NCBI RefSeq assembly: GCF_002505485.1
Contig: NZ_DAVG01000073.1
Coordinates: forward strand, 1-38,537
Direction of reading: 5' to 3'
From: Methanosarcina sp. UBA5
GTDB lineage: Archaea; Halobacteriota; Methanosarcinia; Methanosarcinales; Methanosarcinaceae
Length of the DNA: 38,537 nucleotides
Under the pieces are notes generated by a model, which was not told the origin of the DNA, ran no database searches, and saw only the letters and a list, made by a program, of their open reading frames with translations. Of this stretch, positions 33,929-38,537 are shown one piece after another; the stretch's first letter is position 1, and each line of letters opens with the position of its first letter. Both the position numbers and the translations under genes were made by a program.

Positions 33929-34756
33929 TTATGAGTTTATGATTTCAAGGCTCATATCTATCCATCTTGATTTATGGATAAGAGAACCCATTGATATGAT
34001 ATCTACTCCAGTTTTTGCATAACCTTCAAGGTTCTCCTGGGAAATTCCTCCGGATGCTTCAACAATAACCGAGTCTCTGAGCCCTTTTCTTTTAAGCATT
34101 CTCAGGGTTTCTTGGATGGCTTCGGGCTGCATATTATCCAGCATTATAATATCGGTACCCAGTTCTGCAGCAAGCACTGCGTGTTCTGCAGACTCGACCT
34201 CGACTTCTATCTTTCTGGTGAAGCTGGTTTTTTTTGCGGCATGTATTGCAGCTTCTATTCCCATCAATTTGACGTGGTTATCTTTAATCATAACCGAGTC
34301 CGACAGATTAAACCTGTGAGTATCTCCTCCACCTGCAGTTACAGCCAGTTTTTCAAATTTCCTTATACCCGGAGTGGTTTTTCTGGTGCATGCCACCCTT
34401 GTAGTCTCGGAATACTTCCTTACCGTATCCACGCAGGCTCGGGTAAGAGTGGCAATCCCGCTAAGGTGCCCGAGGAAATTCAGAGCCAGCCTCTCTGCCC
34501 TGAGAATGGATACTGCTCCTCCCTTTAGCCTGAAAATGATCTCTCCTTCTTTGAGGCGATCCCCATCTTTAAGAGTGGTTTCAGCCTGAATTTCAAGATA
34601 GCGAAAAATTGATCCGGCTTCTTTAATCCCGGCAACAGTACAGTCTTCTTTTGTGAAAATGATAGCTTCTGCAAGTCTGTCAGGCACAATAGTGCACGAA
34701 ACGTCATCGTATCCCAAATCTTCGTCTATAAAGCTTTCAACTTCTTTGATAAACAT
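33929..34756 (-). CDS. nadC: nicotinate-nucleotide pyrophosphorylase
   Basis: A 275-residue carboxylating quinolinate phosphoribosyltransferase: EDLGYDDVSCTIVPD near the start, RAERLALNFLGHLSGIAT, the PRPP/quinolinate-binding CTRKTTPGIRKFEKLAVTAGGGDTHRFNLSDSVMIKDNH, EVEVESAEHA, and the barrel end VIVEASGGISQENLEGYAKTGVDIISMG. It converts quinolinate and PRPP to nicotinate mononucleotide. Divergent from nadX, whose product feeds NadA and then this enzyme, so the three genes form one pathway locus. A TATA-like ATTTATAAG (reverse CTTATAAAT) near 34788-34796 implies a short leader. ModD-type relatives are ruled out by context. Confidence 0.95.
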   Translation of the reverse strand: MFIKEVESFIDEDLGYDDVSCTIVPDRLAEAIIFTKEDCTVAGIKEAGSIFRYLEIQAETTLKDGDRLKEGEIIFRLKGGAVSILRAERLALNFLGHLSGIATLTRACVDTVRKYSETTRVACTRKTTPGIRKFEKLAVTAGGGDTHRFNLSDSVMIKDNHVKLMGIEAAIHAAKKTSFTRKIEVEVESAEHAVLAAELGTDIIMLDNMQPEAIQETLRMLKRKGLRDSVIVEASGGISQENLEGYAKTGVDIISMGSLIHKSRWIDMSLEIINS

Positions 34757-34873
34757 GATTTTTACCCTGCTATTTTATGTTTCCCGGATTTATAAGAGGT
34801 GCGGACGTTTTCTGGTTTCCTTCCATTAAGAAAATAATCTCAACAGAAGGCTTTAAGAGAGGGAAAGGAATAC

Positions 34874-34909
34874 AGTACCCCGGTCCTCAAGCTTTTAAAG
34901 CCGGGTACT
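34874..34909. promoter_or_regulatory. inverted repeat around the nadX TATA box
   Basis: AGTACCCCGG (34874-34883) and CCGGGTACT (34901-34909) form an inverted repeat with one extra C. They enclose the palindromic TATA-like GCTTTTAAAGC (34891-34901). It lies in the divergent nadC-nadX spacer, 45 bases before nadX, so it is a good candidate operator for both genes. Binding protein not identified. Confidence 0.6.
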
Positions 34910-34954
34910 AAAATCTAAAGATCAAGATTTATTGACTATTTACAGGAGCCTGAA

Positions 34955-35770
34955 ATGCTGAAGATAGGAGTTATTGGTTGCGGATTTATTGGTGGACAGA
35001 TTTGCAGGGCTATTGATAAAGGAGTTATTAATGCGGAGTTGTACGCTCTCTGCGACTCTTCTGAGAGAAAAGTCCTGGAACTGACAGCCTCCCTGAAAAG
35101 GTACAGTCCTGCCTCGATGACGATTGAGGAACTACTGCGAAATGTAGACCTTGTTGTAGAATGTGCCTCTCAAAAAGCTGTCAGGTTAATAGTACCGCAG
35201 GCTCTTGAAGCAGGGCGCGATGTGATGGTTCTAAGTGTAGGCGCTCTTGCGGATGGAGAACTCAGGGAAAAGCTCTTCGGACTTGCAAAGCAGAATAACT
35301 GCAAGCTCTATTTCCCTTCAGGCGCAGTTGCTGGCATCGATGGAATTAACTCCGCCTCAGCAGCAGAAATCTCATCAGTTACCCTTACTACCAGAAAACC
35401 GCCTATGGGCCTTGCAGGGGCTCCCCATGTTGAAGCTCTGGGAATTAAGCTTGAAACGATCGAAAAAGAAACACTACTTTTTGAAGGGCCTGCCTCAGAA
35501 GCAGTCAAAGCCTTCCCAGCAAATGTGAACGTTGCAGCCACAATAAGCCTGGCAGGCATAGGCTTTGAGCGGACAAAAGTAAGAGTAATCGCTGACCCTG
35601 CCCTTTCCAGAAACGTACATGAGATAACTGTAGAAGGTAAATTTGGAAAACTTTCCACAAGAGTTGAAAACCTTCCCTCCCCGGAAAACCCGAAAACCAG
35701 TTACCTTGCAGCCCTTTCTGCAATTTCCACCCTGAAAAAGATCCTGAGCCCGGTTCAGATCGGAACCTGA
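34955..35770 (+). CDS. nadX: L-aspartate dehydrogenase
   Basis: A 271-residue NAD(P)-binding protein with Rossmann motif IGVIGCGFIGGQI (GxGxxG at residues 8-13), the VECASQKAV segment, FPSGAVAGIDGINSA, and AFPANVNVAATISLAGIGFERTKVRVIADP, diagnostic of aspartate dehydrogenase. It oxidises aspartate to iminoaspartate, the substrate of quinolinate synthase NadA, replacing bacterial L-aspartate oxidase NadB, as in other anaerobic archaea. ATG has AGGAG 6 bases upstream. nadA follows about 500 bases downstream on the same strand. Strong call by motif and by context. Confidence 0.96.
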   Translation: MLKIGVIGCGFIGGQICRAIDKGVINAELYALCDSSERKVLELTASLKRYSPASMTIEELLRNVDLVVECASQKAVRLIVPQALEAGRDVMVLSVGALADGELREKLFGLAKQNNCKLYFPSGAVAGIDGINSASAAEISSVTLTTRKPPMGLAGAPHVEALGIKLETIEKETLLFEGPASEAVKAFPANVNVAATISLAGIGFERTKVRVIADPALSRNVHEITVEGKFGKLSTRVENLPSPENPKTSYLAALSAISTLKKILSPVQIGT

Positions 35771-35915
35771 AGTGGCGAAGAAAGGCGTGAAATTAACATA
35801 CCGTCTCATCTTTTTTTTACAGCAACCGTTGACCCGCAACCGTTGCGCCGGTTGATCACGCCGATAGGGTTTGGGGATAAGGCTCTCAAACTCGAACGTT
35901 GATAGGGTTTTCGAT

Positions 35916-35966
35916 AAAACCTTTTCTCAAAAGGTTTTTGATCAAACTTTTTCAAAAAAAAGTTTG
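35916..35966 (+). repeat. tandem perfect 10-bp hairpins
   Basis: AAAACCTTTT-CTC-AAAAGGTTTT (35916-35938) and CAAACTTTTT-CAAA-AAAAAGTTTG (35943-35966) are both perfect 10-bp stems, separated by TGAT. A half copy occurs at 404-428. They may terminate nadX transcription or represent a dispersed Methanosarcina intergenic repeat. Confidence 0.75.
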
Positions 35967-36033
35967 CAGGCAAGCATTTTTAAAAAAGAGTTATGGGACT
36001 CGGGCGGCGACTAAGGGAGCTCACAAAAATAGT

Positions 36034-36059
36034 ATTCACAAATATTATTCACAAATATT
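36034..36059 (+). repeat. exact 13-bp tandem repeat upstream of nadA
   Basis: ATTCACAAATATT occurs twice back to back, followed at once by a TATA-like TATATAG (36058-36065 area). The position suggests activator or repressor sites of the nadA promoter. Confidence 0.65.
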
Positions 36060-36100
36060 ATATAGTGCGGAAGAGTTAAGACGTAAGTTCTCAGGAGCAA

Positions 36101-36193
36101 ATGGCATGCGTGCAAAAAGAGTGCGCGGGATGGAATTTCCGTCACTGCATTCCTTTTTACGTTTACTCGCCTGTTAAAATTTCTTATATTTAA
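36101..36193 (+). CDS. possible 30-aa leader ORF upstream of nadA
   Basis: ATG at 36101 with AGGAG just 3 bases upstream opens a 30-codon frame ending in TAA at 36191-36193, 82 bases before nadA. It begins MACVQKECAGWNF and has three cysteines (positions 3, 8 and 16) and an aromatic, basic C-terminal half. A TATA-like box and tandem repeat lie about 40 bases ahead of it, so it would be translated from the nadA mRNA. No family recognised. It could be a regulatory leader peptide or a chance ORF. Confidence 0.35.
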   Translation: MACVQKECAGWNFRHCIPFYVYSPVKISYI

Positions 36194-36275
36194 ACTGGTT
36201 ATTTTAAGCTTGATCTTCAATTTAAGGTCCGGATCCCTATTTCCGGACTTTATTTCAAAAACTTATGGTGGTCCC

Positions 36276-37190
36276 ATGCAGCAATCAGAGCTAATAGAAA
36301 GGATCAAAGAACTCAAAATAAAACGAAATGCAGTTATTCTTGCTCATTACTATTCCCGTCCTGAAGTTCAGGATATTGCAGATTTTGTTGGAGACTCTCT
36401 GGGCCTTAGCCAAGAGGCTGTCCGTCAAACTGCTGACGTTATTGTTTTTTGCGGCGTCCATTTCATGGGAGAAAGCGCTGCAATTCTCTGTCCTGATAAA
36501 ACCGTCCTCCTGCCAGACATCGATGCCACCTGCCCTATGGCAGACATGGTGGATGTTGAAGGTCTTAAAAAAGAAAAAGAAAAGCATCCTAATGCCCTGG
36601 TGGTCTGCTATGTTAACAGCTCGGCTGCCATCAAGGCCGAGTCTTATATCTGCTGTACTTCTGCCAATGCTGTTGAAGTGGTAAACTCCCTGGAAGCAGA
36701 TGAGGTTATTTTTGTACCTGATAAAAACCTGGCTGCCTATGTTGAAGGTCGGACTGACAAAAAAATCATTCCCTGGGAAGGACATTGTCCAACGCACCAT
36801 CAGATCCTGAGAGAGGATGTCCTGAAAATGAAGGAAAAGCATCCTGAAGCTAAGTTTATTGCACATCCCGAGTGCCGCCCCGAGGTTCTGGAGCTTGCAG
36901 ACCATATAGCAAGCACGCGAGGGATGATAATGTATGCGAAAAACTCTCCTGCACAGGAGTTTATCATAGGTACGGAATGTGGACTCCTCCACGGGCTACA
37001 TAAGGCAGCTCCCGAAAAGAAATACTACTGCATTTCGGAATTTGCCTGCTGCCCGAGTATGAAAATGGTGAATCTTGAAAAAGTCCTAGTCTCTCTTGAA
37101 AAAGTCCAGCATATAGTCACTGTTCCATACGATGTGAGAATCAGGGCAAAAGAGGCGCTTGACCGAATGCTCGCGATAAAAATTAGATAA
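36276..37190 (+). CDS. nadA: quinolinate synthase
   Basis: A 304-residue NadA. It condenses iminoaspartate with dihydroxyacetone phosphate to quinolinate using a [4Fe-4S] cluster. The expected three cluster cysteines are Cys86 (DATCPMAD), Cys171 (WEGHCPTHH) and Cys259 (ACCPSMKM). Repeated-domain features are VILAHYYSRPEVQDIADFVGDSLGLS, VFCGVHFMGE and FIIGTECGLLHGL. The start ATG 36276 is chosen because GGTGGT lies just upstream and archaeal NadA begins there; a start at 36210 would add 22 unlike residues. Its substrate comes from nadX upstream and its product goes to NadC encoded divergently. Confidence 0.97.
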   Translation: MQQSELIERIKELKIKRNAVILAHYYSRPEVQDIADFVGDSLGLSQEAVRQTADVIVFCGVHFMGESAAILCPDKTVLLPDIDATCPMADMVDVEGLKKEKEKHPNALVVCYVNSSAAIKAESYICCTSANAVEVVNSLEADEVIFVPDKNLAAYVEGRTDKKIIPWEGHCPTHHQILREDVLKMKEKHPEAKFIAHPECRPEVLELADHIASTRGMIMYAKNSPAQEFIIGTECGLLHGLHKAAPEKKYYCISEFACCPSMKMVNLEKVLVSLEKVQHIVTVPYDVRIRAKEALDRMLAIKIR

Positions 37191-37302
37191 GCATCTGGTG
37201 TTTTAAATCTTGTGTGAGATTCACTTAATTTCAACGATGGGAAAAATAATAAGAAGCAGGTGAGAAGAAAATCTCACGTACTTCATCTAACGTATATTTT
37301 TC

Positions 37303-38537
37303 TCAGATCTTTTTCTTAGATATACAATATCCAACAATAAGCATGAAAAGCGGTAAGGAAATTGCCATAAATATCCTGGCTGCTCCCATCGGATTCTTTA
37401 TTTTACCGTTTCCTTTTTCTGCGTTTCCATAAAGAGCTGCTCTTCCTTCGCTTCCCAGATTTTTCAGGGTTTCCTGTATATTTTCTGCCCCACTGATTTT
37501 CGTTATTTTTTGCCCGGTGTATTCCGTTATTGCGAAGAAGGAATAGCCAGGAGTTTCCGATTTAAAGTAAATGTAATTTTTGTCTTCTCCAATTTTTTCC
37601 GTGTAAAGGGGCTGCCAATTGCTATCATATCGTTGAAGGACTATCTGAGACTCACTGATATTATTATCTTTGATCCATGCCTTCTCAACCTTGAACTCTA
37701 CAAATCCACTTTTAATGGAAGTAGGAAGTCCTGCTCCATTCTCTCCTACCCAGATATTCACATATTTATATATTGTGCCTTCAGGAGAGGTCGGGACAAG
37801 GGTGGATCTGTTTTTAAGTTCTTCTACAACTGTTGTTGTTTTTCGGAATGTCTTCTTCGGATCAAATTCAATCTGTACTATGCATGTAGCATTTTTTGTA
37901 AAATCGAACTGGACAGGATAACCACTTATGATACTCCTGGTTGAAAGTTCCTTAGCAGCAATATTGGTTGCTGGCTCGCTGGAAACAAGACTCATACCTG
38001 AACCGCTAGAAGAGTTTGAATTCTCATTTTCGGTATCGGAACTCCCGTTATCTGCACTTTTGTTATCCGAACTTTCCTTATCTGGACTTTTGGTATCTGA
38101 ACTTGTGTTATTCGAATTAGAAGTATCAGAATTCCCGCTATTTGAGCTTACGGTATTCGAGTTTTTGGCGTCTGAGCTTCCAGTATCAGAGGTTTTGGTG
38201 GCTGAGCTTCCAGCAGTATCAGAGGTTTTAGTATCTGAGTGTCCAGTATCAGAGGTTTTAGTGCCTGAGTCTCCGCTACTTGCGTCTGAATTTCCTTTGC
38301 CAGAATCTCCACTATCCGAACTGGGGGCTGAACTTTTATTATCCGGGTTAGTGTCTGAATTCCCATCGTCTAAGCCGGGAGTTAAACTTCCATTATCCGG
38401 GTTAGTATCTGAATTCCCATCATCTAAGCTGGGAGTTGAACTTCCATCATCCGGCCTGGTGTTTGAATTTCCATTATCTGATCCAGAGCCTGAGCTTCCA
38501 TCATTAGATTTAGAGTCTGAGCTTCCATCGTTAGATT
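37303..38537 (-). CDS. PGF-pre-PGF surface protein, N-terminus outside window
   Basis: The frame is open from the window edge (first full codon at 38535) to a stop at 37303, at least 411 residues. The first 180 codons are a low-complexity Ser/Asp/Asn/Gly/Thr linker with repeats such as SDTGSSDAK and DDGNSDTN. Then comes a PGF-pre-PGF domain (KTFRKTTTVVEELKNRSTLVP, YKYVNIWVGENG, VEFKVEKAWIKDNNI, YIYFKSETPGYSFFAI), a short linker and a C-terminal helix FMAISLPLFMLIVGYCI followed by KKKI. So it is anchored in the membrane, with the linker spanning the coat. The final helix lacks a PGF motif. The Met at 37995 is internal, not a start. Its N-terminal functional part is not seen. Confidence 0.85.
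   Translation of the reverse strand, partial: SNDGSSDSKSNDGSSGSGSDNGNSNTRPDDGSSTPSLDDGNSDTNPDNGSLTPGLDDGNSDTNPDNKSSAPSSDSGDSGKGNSDASSGDSGTKTSDTGHSDTKTSDTAGSSATKTSDTGSSDAKNSNTVSSNSGNSDTSNSNNTSSDTKSPDKESSDNKSADNGSSDTENENSNSSSGSGMSLVSSEPATNIAAKELSTRSIISGYPVQFDFTKNATCIVQIEFDPKKTFRKTTTVVEELKNRSTLVPTSPEGTIYKYVNIWVGENGAGLPTSIKSGFVEFKVEKAWIKDNNISESQIVLQRYDSNWQPLYTEKIGEDKNYIYFKSETPGYSFFAITEYTGQKITKISGAENIQETLKNLGSEGRAALYGNAEKGNGKIKNPMGAARIFMAISLPLFMLIVGYCISKKKI

Larger units (their letters stand above)
35771..36275. other. 505-bp nadX-nadA spacer rich in repeats
   Basis: It contains CAACCGTTG-type repeats (35823-35854), GATAGGGTTT twice (35872 and 35901 areas), two strong hairpins (35916-35966), a 13-bp tandem repeat (36034-36059) and a possible 30-aa ORF (36101-36193). 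The longer forward ORF 35899-36177 crosses the hairpins and is not considered real. Confidence 0.5.

Noticed and set aside
35899..36177. Forward ORF of 92 codons between nadX and nadA
   Set aside because: Its first third is the translation of the two AT-rich hairpins. It has no ribosome-binding site and low-complexity content.
36291..36992. Long reverse ORF of 233 codons inside nadA
   Set aside because: It is a shadow of nadA, which has all catalytic cysteines and full family length.
37214..37277. GTGAGATT/AATCTCAC inverted repeat between nadA and the surface protein
   Set aside because: An eight-base stem with a 48-base spacer is too weak to call a terminator or operator.

Overview
The window looks like chromosomal DNA of a methanogenic archaeon of the genus Methanosarcina, most like M. 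mazei. The grounds are archaeal ribosomal proteins S8e and S15 (152 aa), a cobamide cluster in the order cobD-cbiB-cobZ-cobS-cobY with the archaeal versions CobZ and CobY, a minimal SufC-SufB pair, YVTN/PKD surface proteins, a PGF-pre-PGF surface protein, AT-rich spacers, and GGTGA/GGAGG ribosome-binding sites with frequent TTG and GTG starts. No rRNA, tRNA or CRISPR array was seen.

Layout. 1-4540: end of a DUF169 gene, a small unknown gene, rps8e, an Lrp/AsnC regulator followed by a class I aminotransferase, and a stand-alone ArcS-core protein (archaeosine synthase motif). 4541-7806: a DUF2207 membrane protein with a glycine-rich tail plus LemA, bracketed by two inverted copies of one MITE-like element, with a second kind of short inverted-repeat element next to the right copy. 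7807-12810: a 1667-residue secreted protein with two seven-bladed YVTN propellers and twelve PKD domains. 13431-20261 (all minus): cobamide nucleotide-loop assembly genes followed by sufC-sufB and a small unknown gene.

20623-24000: hisS, an unknown membrane-anchored protein, a probable degraded transposase tail and an exported rhodanese. 24349-29456: an aldehyde dehydrogenase with a duplicated initiation region, then a four-gene unit (TetR regulator, ABC-2 ATPase, ABC-2 permease, exported CARDB-like protein) behind a perfect 20-bp palindrome. 29540-30250: rps15 with a long structured leader and tandem terminator-like hairpins. 30467-33558 (minus): a FecBCD-type metal-chelate/corrinoid importer. 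33929-37190: NAD biosynthesis genes nadC (minus), nadX and nadA (plus), with inverted repeats, hairpins, a 13-bp tandem repeat and a possible 30-aa ORF between them. 37303-end (minus): a PGF-pre-PGF surface protein whose N-terminus lies outside the window.

Together the cob genes complete B12 (needed by methyl-transfer methanogenesis), SufBC supplies Fe-S clusters, and NadX, NadA and NadC make nicotinate mononucleotide from aspartate. No clear new defence or mobile system was found. The points most worth checking are the MITE-bracketed DUF2207-LemA island, the NAD-locus regulatory repeats and micro-ORF, the duplicated ALDH start, the rps15 leader, and the free-standing ArcS core.
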